DNA of 64,000 bases from Oceanicoccus sagamiensis (GTDB taxonomy: Bacteria; Pseudomonadota; Gammaproteobacteria; Pseudomonadales; Dasaniaceae): the NCBI RefSeq assembly GCF_002117105.1, contig NZ_CP019343.1, positions 4,402,001-4,466,000 on the forward strand, in the 5' to 3' direction. Under the pieces are notes generated by a model that was not told the DNA's origin, did not search any database, and saw only the letters and a list, made by a program, of their open reading frames with translations. How positions within the stretch are numbered: position 1 is the stretch's first letter; every line of letters starts with the position of its first letter. Shown in pieces: positions 18,584 to 28,289 of the stretch. A program made the translations under genes and the position numbers.

Positions 18584-20096
18584 CGCACCGCGCTATCAGC
18601 TACCCATGGGCATTCGCAGCTTTCTGCTGCTACTGGCCGTCGCTCTATTCTGTACGTTATTTGCCGATATTGAGATTAGCAACCGCAACCCCTGGCAAGA
18701 ATTCGCAGCAATGGCGGGCGGTTTTTTTCAGCCGACACTATTGCCTGTCGATGAACTGATTACTGCCATTGCCCAAACCTTTAGCTACGCTTTTTTGGCG
18801 GTCTGCACCGCCGCATTCGCTGGCTTTGTTGTCAGCTTATTTTTTAACCAAGTATGGCTGCGTTCTCTATGTGCCGCCATTCGCTCAGTGCATGAATTAT
18901 TTTGGGGGCTGCTATTTATTCAGCTGATTGGTATTCATCCGCTGGCGGGATACTTTGCCATCGCCCTGCCCTATACCGGCATCTTTGCCAAAGTGTTTGC
19001 GGAAATTTTAGAAGAGCATCAGTCCAAAGCTGTCACCTTGCAAAACACTGATCGTATTAGCCGTTTTTTTTATGGGCAGTGGCCACAGGTATTCCCGCAT
19101 TTTCGCAGTTATAGTTTATACCGTCTGGAGTGCGGCTTGCGCTCCAGTACGGTATTGGGCTTTATTGGCCTACCCACTCTGGGTTTTCATTTGGAAACTG
19201 CTTTTATGCAGGGGCTGTATAGCCAGGCCGCAGGCATATTATTTATTTTCTATCTCATGATTGCCACGTTGCGCTGGTGGATGCGGGCCAAACTACTGCC
19301 GGTGTATTTTGCCCTGGCATTATGGTCGCTACTGCACGGGAGCGATCACAGCTTACAGCTCTCCTTAGCCACACACTTTTTTACCGACATCACACCACTG
19401 CCCATTAGAAACGGCGAGGCAATACTGCCATGGCTAAGCCACTTGACCACTCATGAAATATTACCCGGTATTGGCAATACACTGCTGGTCACCCAAATCG
19501 CTTTAATACTGACAGCACTGGTCGCCCTTAGCCTATTCCCCTTTAGCTCCAAACAATTTTTTGCGCTACCGATGCGTGTTAGCAGCCACCTGGCTTTGGT
19601 TATTCTGCGCTCGACACCTGAACTGGTTATCGCCTTCGCCTTATTATTATTGTTAGGCCCCTCCATGCTGCCTGCCATTATTGCACTGGCGATTCATAAC
19701 GGCGCAATTATCGCCAACCTGATTAGCCGCCACAGCGATCAAATTACTTTGCGACTGGATGCCAGCAGAGGTTTTGCGCGCTATAGCTTTGAGATATTGC
19801 CGCGTATCTACGGACAGTTTCTGGCATTTCTCTGCTACCGCTGGGAAGTGATATTACGAGAGAGCGCCATTCTTGGCATACTCGGCGTGCATACATTAGG
19901 GTTTTACATTGATAGCGCTTTTGAAAGTTTTCGACTGGATGTTGCCGTGATTCTTATTGCGGTCAGCGCGCTGTTAAATATTCTGGTGGATCATGGCTCT
20001 CGACAATTACGCCACCGCCTACACTTACGCAGCACCCCGGAAGCGCTAATCCCACTAAGCACCGTCATTCCCGCGAGGACGGAACCAATGCCTTAA
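18576..20096 (+). CDS. ABC permease, tandem-fused PhnE-like, SelD-associated
   Basis: At 506 residues this permease is about twice the PhnE length and contains two binding-protein-dependent transport domains. The first half ends around residue 240 (RSSTVLGFIGLPTLGFHLETAF); the second has the EAA-type loop RLDASRGFARYSFEILPRIY and the parallel ESAILGILGVHTLGFYIDSAFE. One polypeptide thus replaces a permease dimer, as in PhnE fusions. The extreme C-terminus (STVIPARTEPMP) is encoded by an ATTCCCGC repeat at 20064-20077, so the original stop was probably upstream. It ends the selD operon. Confidence 0.85.
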   Translation: MTSAPRYQLPMGIRSFLLLLAVALFCTLFADIEISNRNPWQEFAAMAGGFFQPTLLPVDELITAIAQTFSYAFLAVCTAAFAGFVVSLFFNQVWLRSLCAAIRSVHELFWGLLFIQLIGIHPLAGYFAIALPYTGIFAKVFAEILEEHQSKAVTLQNTDRISRFFYGQWPQVFPHFRSYSLYRLECGLRSSTVLGFIGLPTLGFHLETAFMQGLYSQAAGILFIFYLMIATLRWWMRAKLLPVYFALALWSLLHGSDHSLQLSLATHFFTDITPLPIRNGEAILPWLSHLTTHEILPGIGNTLLVTQIALILTALVALSLFPFSSKQFFALPMRVSSHLALVILRSTPELVIAFALLLLLGPSMLPAIIALAIHNGAIIANLISRHSDQITLRLDASRGFARYSFEILPRIYGQFLAFLCYRWEVILRESAILGILGVHTLGFYIDSAFESFRLDVAVILIAVSALLNILVDHGSRQLRHRLHLRSTPEALIPLSTVIPARTEPMP

Positions 20097-20259
20097 ATAA
20101 GGCCAAGCCTATTATAGCCTCGGCGCTTGAAACCTGTAGTAGATTTCAGGACTTAACTGACGACGAACATTGTAGGGTGGATTACAATCCACCAAGCCCA
20201 GCCATAAGTTAGCAGTTACAGGTGGATTATAATCCACCCTACGGTCTCGCGGGAATGAC
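20064..20259. repeat. Composite repeat: GTAGGG element (20172-20242) between ATTCCCGC inverted arms (locus E)
   Basis: GTCATTCCCGCGAG at 20064-20077 is mirrored exactly by CTCGCGGGAATGAC at 20246-20259. Between them lies a 71-bp GTAGGG hairpin at 20172-20242 (left arm with one change, GGATTACAATCCACC). The hairpin therefore sits inside, or next to, the loop of a second palindromic repeat family. Confidence 0.85.
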
Positions 20260-20378
20260 ACACCGCTATAAGCTAATAGCAATAAACTATTGAACGAATA
20301 GTCATTTATAAGTTCTTATTTCTGCTTTTAGGCCCTATCATTTCGGCAGCTATCAAATAAACAGCACTGGAGAATACT

Positions 20379-21740
20379 GTGAGCACAACGCAATACGACT
20401 TTGACTTATTAATTATTGGGGCCGGCTCAGGCGGCGTTAGAGCCAGCCGTATGGCAGCCTCCTTTGGTGCCAAAGTAGCGGTAATTGAAGACCGCTATAT
20501 GGGCGGCACCTGCGTCAATGTGGGCTGCGTTCCCAAAAAGCTCTATGTCTATGCCTCCGAATATCGCAACGCCTTTAAAGACGCCCAGGGTTTTGGCTGG
20601 AGCACAAGCGCCCCCAGTTTTGACTGGCCCACATTGCGCGATAATAAAATTGAAGAAATTTCCCGTTTAAATGGTGTCTACGACACTATGTTAGGCGGTG
20701 CCGGTGTAGAGGTCATTAACGGCCGTGGTCGCTTTGTCGACAACCATACTGTGGCCGTTAACGAGCAGCAATACACCGCCGAACGCATTATGATTGCCAC
20801 CGGTACCTGGCCCTATATTCCCGAATTCCCGGGTAGCGAATATGCCATTAGCTCCAATGAAGTATTTGACCTGGCCGAATTCCCCAAGCGGATGCTGGTG
20901 GTGGGCGGCGGTTATATTGCCGTTGAGTTTGCCGGTATTTTTAATGGCCTTGGGGCACAAACCACTCAGCTTTATCGCGGCCCCTTATTCCTGCGGGGCT
21001 TTGATGAAGATATTCGCGAATTTGCCGCCAAAGAAATTGCCGCCTCCGGGGTCGACCTGCGCTTTAACAGCAATATTGCCGCTATCGAAAAACAAAGCGA
21101 TGGCAGCTTAAAAGCCCTGTTAGAAGATGGCAGCACTATAGAAACCGACGCCATTCTCTATGCCACTGGCCGCAAACCTCATCTGCAAGACCTCGGTTTT
21201 GACCATGTTAATGTGGCGCTTAACGATAATGGCACCATTAAAATTGGCGATAATTTCCAAACCAGCGAACCTAACATTTATGCTCTGGGGGATATTACTG
21301 GCGGCATGGAACTGACACCGGTTGCGTTGGCAGAGGGTATGGCTTTTGCCAAAACACTCTATAACAATGAACCAACAACTGTGGATTACGACACCATTCC
21401 CACCGCGGTTTTTTGTCAGCCTAATATTGGAACCTGTGGCCTATCGGAACAACAAGCCCGCGAACACTATTCAGACATCACGGTTTACGATTCTAATTTC
21501 CGTGCAATGAAGCATACCATTGGCGGAAGAATGGAACGAACGTACATGAAATTGATTGTTGAAACAAAAACTGACCGGGTAGTCGGCATTCATATGGTGG
21601 GCGAAGACGCAGGAGAAATCATTCAGGGCATGGCTGTGGCAATGAAAGCCGGCGCCACTAAAGCCACGTTTGATAGCACGATTGGTATCCACCCAACCGC
21701 CGCTGAAGAGTTTGTAACCATGAGAACTTCCAGAACTTAA
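20379..21740 (+). CDS. gor: Glutathione-disulfide reductase
   Basis: The 453-residue flavoenzyme has the FAD motif LLIIGAGSGGVRASRMAA, the redox-active disulfide in MGGTCVNVGCVPKKL (Cys45 and Cys50), the NADPH fold MLVVGGGYIAVEFAGIF, ALGDITGGMELTPVALAEG, and the C-terminal HPTAAEEFVTM with the catalytic His. This matches Gor (about 450 residues), which reduces GSSG with NADPH in the cytoplasm. The start is a GTG preceded by GGAGA. It is a single gene with no co-directional partner before the MarR gene about 160 bp downstream. Confidence 0.95.
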   Translation: MSTTQYDFDLLIIGAGSGGVRASRMAASFGAKVAVIEDRYMGGTCVNVGCVPKKLYVYASEYRNAFKDAQGFGWSTSAPSFDWPTLRDNKIEEISRLNGVYDTMLGGAGVEVINGRGRFVDNHTVAVNEQQYTAERIMIATGTWPYIPEFPGSEYAISSNEVFDLAEFPKRMLVVGGGYIAVEFAGIFNGLGAQTTQLYRGPLFLRGFDEDIREFAAKEIAASGVDLRFNSNIAAIEKQSDGSLKALLEDGSTIETDAILYATGRKPHLQDLGFDHVNVALNDNGTIKIGDNFQTSEPNIYALGDITGGMELTPVALAEGMAFAKTLYNNEPTTVDYDTIPTAVFCQPNIGTCGLSEQQAREHYSDITVYDSNFRAMKHTIGGRMERTYMKLIVETKTDRVVGIHMVGEDAGEIIQGMAVAMKAGATKATFDSTIGIHPTAAEEFVTMRTSRT

Positions 21741-21844
21741 TAATTATGTTAGGGGGCATAAAATAGGTTTTTTTACTGGCAACTATGAGGTATTGTTCGT
21801 TTTATGCCTGCTACGCATTTGTCGAGATGGAGTTTTACAAATTG

Positions 21845-21856
21845 CTTACATGTAAG
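21845..21856. promoter_or_regulatory. Palindrome upstream of second MarR gene
   Basis: CTTACATGTAAG is a perfect 12-bp palindrome about 46 bp before the ATG. Its position suits an autoregulatory MarR operator. This is a short motif, so chance remains possible. Confidence 0.4.
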
Positions 21857-21901
21857 TAGATGGCATTTAATAACGAATAATTAATCATAGGGACTGTAAG
21901 C

Positions 21902-22363
21902 ATGGACATAGAAAAAAACCTGGAATTTTCTCAACAAAAGGAAATTTATCTGGAGTTTACTCAACAACTTCTACGTTGTTCCAAAAACTTCGAACAAGAA
22001 ATCAGCCACCGTTTTAGAAAATACTTTAATCAAAGCTTTACTCGCTTTGATTTATTGTCACAACTCGATAAAGGTGAATCTGATTGGCAAGCTATTGGTA
22101 AAGTAGCAAACCAATTATTAGCGTCTAACGGCAATATCACCAAGCTAGTGGAACGCATGGTCGCTGAAGACCTACTGGAGAGGCGCAGCAATTTAAAAGA
22201 TCGTCGCATGACTGAAATCAGTATGAGCCCAAAAGGCAAACAACTGTATAGAGAAATGGCTGACGCTCACGCTGACTGGACCCAAAGTTTAATGGACCGC
22301 CGGCTACCAGAAACGGAAGTGCATCAACTTAACTCGCTATTAAGTAAAGCCAACGCCAATTAA
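21902..22363 (+). CDS. MarR-family transcriptional regulator
   Basis: The 153-residue protein has the MarR winged-helix layout: FTRFDLLSQLDKGESDWQAIGKVA, a recognition helix near NGNITKLVERMVAEDLLERR, and the wing SNLKDRRMTEISMSPKGKQLYREM with the conserved D-R pair. No ligand can be assigned. It is convergent with the GlxA-type regulator, with stop codons abutting (22363/22364), and lies downstream of gor and upstream of an RND pump, so it could regulate either, but no operator match was identified. Confidence 0.85.
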   Translation: MDIEKNLEFSQQKEIYLEFTQQLLRCSKNFEQEISHRFRKYFNQSFTRFDLLSQLDKGESDWQAIGKVANQLLASNGNITKLVERMVAEDLLERRSNLKDRRMTEISMSPKGKQLYREMADAHADWTQSLMDRRLPETEVHQLNSLLSKANAN

Positions 22364-23362
22364 CTATTCCAGCGCCGTTGCAGTATTAAAACGGCGCCGA
22401 TAGTCTCTGGGAGATAATTGGCAGTAACGCTTAAACAAACGGCGAAAAGCACTTTCGTCGTTATATCCGCAACGCTGAACTATTTCCCCAAACCCTAACT
22501 GCGTCGTTTCCAATAAGACTTTGCATTTTTCTATGCGCAATTTTTGGGTAAAGGCTTGCGGGGTTTCGCCCAAAGCATATTGAAAGCGACGAATTAAAGT
22601 ACGGGGGCTTACCGCTAAGTTGTGCGCGACCTCATTGATTTTAAAGTCGCGGGATAAATTCGCCCGAATCCATCCCTCAGCTTGCTTGACCACCTCATCA
22701 TCACTATCGATTAAAGACAGTATTCTATAGGGTGCCTGTGAGCGACGCTGGTTATCTATCATCATATATTTGGCGGTCAGGCGGGCAAAATGTTTACCCG
22801 CATAGCGCTCAAGAATGGATAGACAAACATCCTGATAAGCAGTGGTACCTGCACCGCAGACTCTATTGCCCGCCACGGTGCAAATAGCGTCAGCATCTAA
22901 CGCCACCTGCGGATAACGCTGGGCAAAATAGTCGGACAACCACCAGGAAGTCGTGGCCGCAACGCCGTTTAACAAACCGGCTTCAGCCAATACAAAGCTA
23001 CCGCTACAACTGGTGGCAATGGTCGATTGCCTGGGTCCGTTTTCCCTAAACCAGGGGATATAAGGCTGCACATCGGCCATCACAGCATCCAACTCTCCAT
23101 GGGTGCTGACATTAAAGGCGGCGAGAAATAAGATATCTTGCGGGTCAATATCCTCCACGCTGCCGGCTACTGAGATCGAATAACCATTGGAGCAGCATAC
23201 CGGCTCACCGTCAGCGGATAGCACCCGGCAATCAAACAAGGGCTCTGCCGCCCCATTAATTCGCTCGGCAATTAAGTTGGCCACCTTAAAGATATCAATC
23301 ACACCCATAACGGCTGCACCCGAACTTTGCGGCAATGCAAATACACTGATCTGTTTAGTCAT
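22364..23362 (-). CDS. GlxA-like AraC-family regulator with DJ-1/PfpI domain
   Basis: The 332-residue protein has an N-terminal DJ-1/PfpI-like domain (about 1-190), with a Cys in IATSCSGSFVLAEAGLL at the position of the amidase nucleophile elbow, followed by an AraC-type double HTH (about 225-330; SPRTLIRRFQYALGETPQAF, then CGYNDESAFRRLFKRYCQLSPRDYRRRF). This is the GlxA-type activator layout. Such proteins sense a small metabolite through the DJ-1-like domain; the ligand is unknown. It diverges from the RND operon across 394 bp, which makes that pump a plausible target. Confidence 0.85.
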   Translation of the reverse strand: MTKQISVFALPQSSGAAVMGVIDIFKVANLIAERINGAAEPLFDCRVLSADGEPVCCSNGYSISVAGSVEDIDPQDILFLAAFNVSTHGELDAVMADVQPYIPWFRENGPRQSTIATSCSGSFVLAEAGLLNGVAATTSWWLSDYFAQRYPQVALDADAICTVAGNRVCGAGTTAYQDVCLSILERYAGKHFARLTAKYMMIDNQRRSQAPYRILSLIDSDDEVVKQAEGWIRANLSRDFKINEVAHNLAVSPRTLIRRFQYALGETPQAFTQKLRIEKCKVLLETTQLGFGEIVQRCGYNDESAFRRLFKRYCQLSPRDYRRRFNTATALE

Positions 23363-23756
23363 CTAACCCACCTTGATACATGGCTTTCACCAGATAGCTA
23401 TAACTGTAGCCTTAAAGGCTGGATTTGGCCAAAAAAACATAAAAAGAGCTATATACGACAAATCATCAAGAATGACCTATATAACAGTATAAGTGTTATT
23501 TTGGACAATCAAGAACCCAAAGGAGGATGGTAAACAGTAGCAACATCCGCATTCAATAAGCGTTGACGGGCAACGGAGGGTAGAAATACTTGGGCAAGTC
23601 ATCATCGAAAAGAGGATTTGATGCGTAATAATCCACGCATTGATAGAAATAGTTCAATCCCTCCTGTTTTATCAGCAAAGGTCGTGTAGAATGAATGTAT
23701 ACACTGTAAACAATAGCAACGCCTCCCTTCAATAGCAGTAAAGGAAGTACATAATA
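23363..23756. other. Intergenic region between GlxA-like gene and RND operon
   Basis: This 394-bp stretch holds the divergent promoters. Short frames here have no supporting ribosome site or family resemblance. AAGGAAG at 23741-23747 serves the GTG start of the membrane fusion protein. No convincing palindromic operator was found by eye. Confidence 0.5.
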
Positions 23757-25076
23757 GTGAGCTCAACAATACGTCAATGGCTAACCCCCATTATATTGGT
23801 ATCTATTGCCATGCTGGTGACTTTTACCCTGACCGCCAACCGCCCTGATAATGCCAAGGTAGAAAATACCGCCCGCACCCTGACCGTTGACGTGGCCGCG
23901 GTGGTCAAGCAGGACTTGCGCATTCCCATTCAGGCTCAGGGTACGGTTAGCCCCCACCGGGAAACCGCCATTGTTGCGGAAGTGGCGGGTAAAGTGATTG
24001 AGGTCTCCCCTACCTTCTATGCTGGTGGCTATGTTGCCAAAGGTGATGTGCTGCTGCGTATAGATGATGTTGAACATCAGGCAAAATTAAATCGCGCCCA
24101 GGCAGCAGTTGCTTCAGCGGAGAGCGCCTTAGCCCAGGAACAGGGCCGAGCAGATGTTGCCGAACAAGAATTTAAAAAGTTTCCCAAAAAACATCGCACT
24201 AGCACCGCAAGAGATCTTTATCTGCGTAAACCCCAACTTAAGCAGGCTGAAGCTCAACTACTATCCTCACAGGCTGACCTGCGTAAAGCCGAACACGATC
24301 TGGAGCGCACGGTTATCCGCGCTCCCTACGACAGCCTGATTAGAGAAAAGCAAAGTGATCTGGGCCTGTATCTAACGCCCGGCACACCATTGGCAACTTT
24401 AATGGCGGTAGATTTTGCTGAAATCCGCTTAGCCATTCCGCAAAGCAAGCTACCTTATTTGGAACTACCCACCATCAGTGATTACGACGAAGCCAATAGC
24501 ACGGAGGTTGATCTTTATACCAATGTTGCCGGTGAGCTGCAGCACTGGTCGGCAAACTTACACCGCACTGAAGGGGTTTATGATGAACGCTCCAGAGTAT
24601 TATTTGTGGTGGCTCGAATTAACGACCCCTACTTACTCAAGGCCCAACCTCTAAACACTGCCGCCGCTATTGCAGCGGCTAAGCAAGCGGAGCCTCAAAC
24701 ACCATTACGCATTGGCACCTTTGTTTCTGCCGTAATCAATGGCCGCTTAATTGAAAATGTAGTTACCCTGCCCCGCAATGTATTACGTACTGGCAATCTG
24801 GTTTGGGTGATTGACCAACAGCAAACGCTGCGCAACCGTAAAGTCAGCACCTTGCGTACACAGGGCGATAAAATGTATATCACCGGCGGCCTGCAAAATG
24901 GCGACCTGGTTTGCCTGACACCGACCGGCGCCACTATCGCCGGTTCAAAGGTGACGATAAGTAGTAAAACACCTAGCAACCGCTTATTTGATCAAGATGC
25001 GCCAGCGGCAGAATCACCAGTTATGGCAGAAAAAGCTGAACCGCAAGAGCTGCTAAGTACAGGTGCATCACTATGA
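23757..25076 (+). CDS. RND efflux membrane fusion protein
   Basis: The 439-residue periplasmic adaptor has an N-terminal membrane anchor (about residues 8-28, no lipobox), a lipoyl half-motif (AIVAEVAGKVIEVSPTFYAGGYVAKGDVLL), a coiled-coil hairpin (about 105-185), the second lipoyl half and a beta-barrel (IRAPYDSLIREKQSDLGLYL). It links the inner-membrane pump to an outer-membrane channel. The long C-terminal tail after residue 400 is low complexity. The GTG start has AAGGAAG about 10 nt upstream. Its stop overlaps the pump start by 4 bp; no OMF gene follows, so it presumably borrows a TolC-type protein. Confidence 0.85.
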   Translation: MSSTIRQWLTPIILVSIAMLVTFTLTANRPDNAKVENTARTLTVDVAAVVKQDLRIPIQAQGTVSPHRETAIVAEVAGKVIEVSPTFYAGGYVAKGDVLLRIDDVEHQAKLNRAQAAVASAESALAQEQGRADVAEQEFKKFPKKHRTSTARDLYLRKPQLKQAEAQLLSSQADLRKAEHDLERTVIRAPYDSLIREKQSDLGLYLTPGTPLATLMAVDFAEIRLAIPQSKLPYLELPTISDYDEANSTEVDLYTNVAGELQHWSANLHRTEGVYDERSRVLFVVARINDPYLLKAQPLNTAAAIAAAKQAEPQTPLRIGTFVSAVINGRLIENVVTLPRNVLRTGNLVWVIDQQQTLRNRKVSTLRTQGDKMYITGGLQNGDLVCLTPTGATIAGSKVTISSKTPSNRLFDQDAPAAESPVMAEKAEPQELLSTGASL

Positions 25077-28000
25077 ATAAAGCCGCCGATAATGCAGCGG
25101 ACCGCACGGGTATCATTGCCTGGTTTACCAAAAACCCGGTAGCCGCCAACCTGTTAATGATTGTTATTATTGTCGTGGGCATTGGTTCAGGCAGTGTGAT
25201 TCAACGGGCTATGTTTCCTGAAATCGAAGTGCCGATTATCAGCATTGTTATTGCCTACCCCGGTGCAGCACCCGAGGAAGTTGAGCTAGGTGTTGTTCTA
25301 AAAGTTGAAGAAGCCCTGAAAGATCTGGAAGGTATCAAGCGGCTGACTGCCGAAGCCCGTGAATCGATAGCCAATATTTGGATTGAACCTGCGGATGGTT
25401 TTGATCTGGATAATTTAATGGATACGATAAAAAACCGTATCGATGGTATTCAACATTTTCCTCAAGAAGCTGAAAAACCCACCATCAATCGCTGGGCCAT
25501 GCGCGATGTAGCGCTGATGTTACAAATATATGGCGACCTCGACGAACGAGGCATGAAAAATCTTGCCGAGGAAGTTAAGCGCGAACTAATGGCTTATACC
25601 GAAGTCTCCATGGTAGAAATCCAGGGGGTAAGAAATTATGAAATCGGTATTGAAATGTCCGAACACCAACTGCGTGAATACCATTTAACCCTGGGAGAAG
25701 TCGCCGATATTATCAATGCCTCATCGCTAAACTTACCCGGCGGCTCAGTGCGTACGGACAATGGCGATATTATGTTGCGCACGACAGGCCAGGCTTATCG
25801 GCAATATGATTTTGAAGCTATCGTCTTAAAAACCTTTCCCGATGGCACCCGCCTGACACTGGGTGATATTGCCAATGTTAATGACGGCTTTGTCGACGAA
25901 ATAGGTTTTGCTTTATTCGATGGCCGCCCTTCAGTCGGCTTGGCCGTTATGGCCATTGGTGATCAGGATGAACTGGAAACCGCCAAACGAGCGCTAAAAT
26001 ATGTCGAGCAAAAAAATGCCAAATTGCCTGAAGGCGTAGAACTCGCCCACTGGATGGATGTTACCTATTACCTCGAAGAACGCCTGGGCATGATGTATAA
26101 AAACCTGGCCTTTGGTGCGTTACTAGTTTTTATTGTTCTCGCCTTGTTTTTAGAAATCAAATTAGCCTTCTGGGTAATGATCGGTATTCCGGTTTGTTTC
26201 TTTGGCGCCATCGCGGTATTTAATTTACCCATTATCGGCGGTTCACTAAACGTATTAAGCCTGTTCGGTTTTATTCTGGTGCTGGGTATTGTGGTGGACG
26301 ACGCCATTATTATCGGTGAGAGTGTTTACAGCGAACAAGAGAGAAGTGGCCTGAGTATTCGCTCAGTAATCGACGGCACTCATAACGTTGCCACGCCAGC
26401 CACCTTTGGTGTGCTCACCACCATTATGGCCTTTTTACCTACACTACTCACTTCCGGTGTTATGGGCGCTTTACCAGCAGCGGTAGGCTGGGTAGTTATC
26501 CTTTGCCTGATTTTTTCACTGGTCGAATCCAAATGGATATTGCCAGCACACCTTGCTCACAGCAAACCGGTAACAAACCGCTGGCTAAAAGCCGTCGGTG
26601 TGCTGCCAGCAGCCACCAATAGTAAACTGCGACAATTTATCGAAGCCCGTTATCGCCCCTTTGTTAAACGCTGTATTGCCAACCGCTATACAACACTCGC
26701 CGCGTTTTTAAGTTTGTTGATTATGACCTTTGGTTTAATGACCGGTGGTATCGTGCGCTATGTGGTATTTCCGGAAGTACCGGCGGATATGATTCAGGCG
26801 GAATTAAAAATGGCCGACGGCACCTCTCAGCAGCAAACACTGGATGCCATGATCCGCATTGATGAGGGCCTGCGACAGGTTGAACGGGACTACCAACAGG
26901 AAACCGGTACTGATAGCAAAGTGATTCAACATACGTTTAGCTATGGTTTTGAACGCATCAACGGTATTTTAATGGGCGAACTAACCAAGTCTGATATCCG
27001 GGATATTAATAGCGATGAAGTCATGCGTCGCTGGCGAGAAAATGTGGGTGATATCAGTGGCGCAGAGGTTTTATCCTTTACCGCCCCGGATGGTCCTAAA
27101 GTTGGTCCTGCTATTTCTTTCGACTTGATTCATGAAGACTTTGATGTATTAAAAGCTGCCGCCGCAGAACTTGAAGCTCAGTTAAAAACCTATGAAGGCG
27201 TTTACGATGTACAAAACGGCGCCAGTGCTACCTCGGATGAATTCCATTTGGATATTCTTCCAGAAGCTGAAGCTTTAGGCTTAACCCGTTTTGATTTAGG
27301 CTCTCAGGTTCGCCATGCTTTTTATGGTGCCGAGGCACAGCGTATCCAGCGGGGCATCGATGAAATCAAAGTGATGGTGCGTTACCCCATGGAAGACCGA
27401 CATACAACCAGCAGCCTGGACAGTATGTTTATTCGCACCCCAGGTGGCGATGCAGTGCCCTTTGATTCGGTGGCCAAACTGGAAGTTAAACCGGGCCTGA
27501 ATAAAACCAACCATATTAACTTCCAGCGGGCAGTATCGGTTGATGCTGAAGCTAATAAGCAAATTATAGAACCATCCCGGGTGACCAATGAACTTTTGTC
27601 TGAGTTTTTACCGGGTCTGGCTGAGCGTTATCCCGACTTGGTATATCGCCGCTCCGGCATGAGTGACGAGGAAGCAAAAACCGGTCGCAGCTTATTGATA
27701 GGGTTTACTCTGGCGTTATTTGGTATCTATGCCCTGCTGGCCATTCCAACCAAATCCTATATGCAACCACTGATTATTATGGGGGCTATCCCCTTTGGTA
27801 TTATCGGCGCCATTGTAGGACATCTGATTACCGGTTATGCCTTTAGCATGATGTCGTTCTTTGGAGTGATTGCCTTATCAGGGGTGGTGGTCAATGACAG
27901 TTTAATTATGGTGGATTTTATTAATCGCTCTGTCGCTAAAGGCACGCCAGTTTATCAGGCTGTAGTGGATGCGGGCTGTAAACGTTTTCGAGCTATTTTT

Positions 28001-28219
28001 CTCACCTCTCTAACCACCTTTTTTGGTTTGCTGCCGGTCTTATTAGAAACCAGCGTGCAGGCTCAACAGGTTGTACCCATGGCGGTCTCACTGGCTTTTG
28101 GTATTGTGTTTGCCACGGTCATTACGCTGTTACTGCTACCGTGTATGTATATTGTGTTGGAAGACTTAAAAGGCTCCAACGTTGAAAAAACCACCGACCC
28201 ACTTGCTACCAGCAGCTAG
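25073..28219 (+). CDS. RND efflux transporter (inner-membrane pump)
   Basis: The 1048-residue pump has the RND layout: N-terminal TM1 (VAANLLMIVIIVVGI), large periplasmic loops, and the TM4 proton-relay Asp pair in LVLGIVVDDAIIIGESVY (about residue 405). A second half-repeat has VVNDSLIMVDFINR. The mixed HAE1-like sequence suggests hydrophobic drug or lipid export, with no substrate assignable. It overlaps the adaptor gene by 4 bp and ends 17 bp before a strong hairpin. Regulation by the divergent GlxA-type regulator is possible. Confidence 0.9.
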   Translation: MNKAADNAADRTGIIAWFTKNPVAANLLMIVIIVVGIGSGSVIQRAMFPEIEVPIISIVIAYPGAAPEEVELGVVLKVEEALKDLEGIKRLTAEARESIANIWIEPADGFDLDNLMDTIKNRIDGIQHFPQEAEKPTINRWAMRDVALMLQIYGDLDERGMKNLAEEVKRELMAYTEVSMVEIQGVRNYEIGIEMSEHQLREYHLTLGEVADIINASSLNLPGGSVRTDNGDIMLRTTGQAYRQYDFEAIVLKTFPDGTRLTLGDIANVNDGFVDEIGFALFDGRPSVGLAVMAIGDQDELETAKRALKYVEQKNAKLPEGVELAHWMDVTYYLEERLGMMYKNLAFGALLVFIVLALFLEIKLAFWVMIGIPVCFFGAIAVFNLPIIGGSLNVLSLFGFILVLGIVVDDAIIIGESVYSEQERSGLSIRSVIDGTHNVATPATFGVLTTIMAFLPTLLTSGVMGALPAAVGWVVILCLIFSLVESKWILPAHLAHSKPVTNRWLKAVGVLPAATNSKLRQFIEARYRPFVKRCIANRYTTLAAFLSLLIMTFGLMTGGIVRYVVFPEVPADMIQAELKMADGTSQQQTLDAMIRIDEGLRQVERDYQQETGTDSKVIQHTFSYGFERINGILMGELTKSDIRDINSDEVMRRWRENVGDISGAEVLSFTAPDGPKVGPAISFDLIHEDFDVLKAAAAELEAQLKTYEGVYDVQNGASATSDEFHLDILPEAEALGLTRFDLGSQVRHAFYGAEAQRIQRGIDEIKVMVRYPMEDRHTTSSLDSMFIRTPGGDAVPFDSVAKLEVKPGLNKTNHINFQRAVSVDAEANKQIIEPSRVTNELLSEFLPGLAERYPDLVYRRSGMSDEEAKTGRSLLIGFTLALFGIYALLAIPTKSYMQPLIIMGAIPFGIIGAIVGHLITGYAFSMMSFFGVIALSGVVVNDSLIMVDFINRSVAKGTPVYQAVVDAGCKRFRAIFLTSLTTFFGLLPVLLETSVQAQQVVPMAVSLAFGIVFATVITLLLLPCMYIVLEDLKGSNVEKTTDPLATSS

Positions 28220-28235
28220 CCAGCCAGTGCTCGAT

Positions 28236-28265
28236 CAGTACCGCTACTTCTCAGTAGCGGTACTG
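28236..28265. terminator. Hairpin after RND operon
   Basis: CAGTACCGCTAC (28236-28247) pairs perfectly with GTAGCGGTACTG (28254-28265) across a 6-nt loop, a 12-bp stem, 16 bp after the RND stop. Only a short T-poor tail follows, so intrinsic termination is likely but not textbook. Confidence 0.6.
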
Positions 28266-28289
28266 TTACTCCCCCATAAACACCTCGCC

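Noticed and set aside
23419-23533. Short plus-strand frame between the GlxA-like gene and the RND operon
   Set aside because: No ribosome site, no recognisable family and low-complexity composition.
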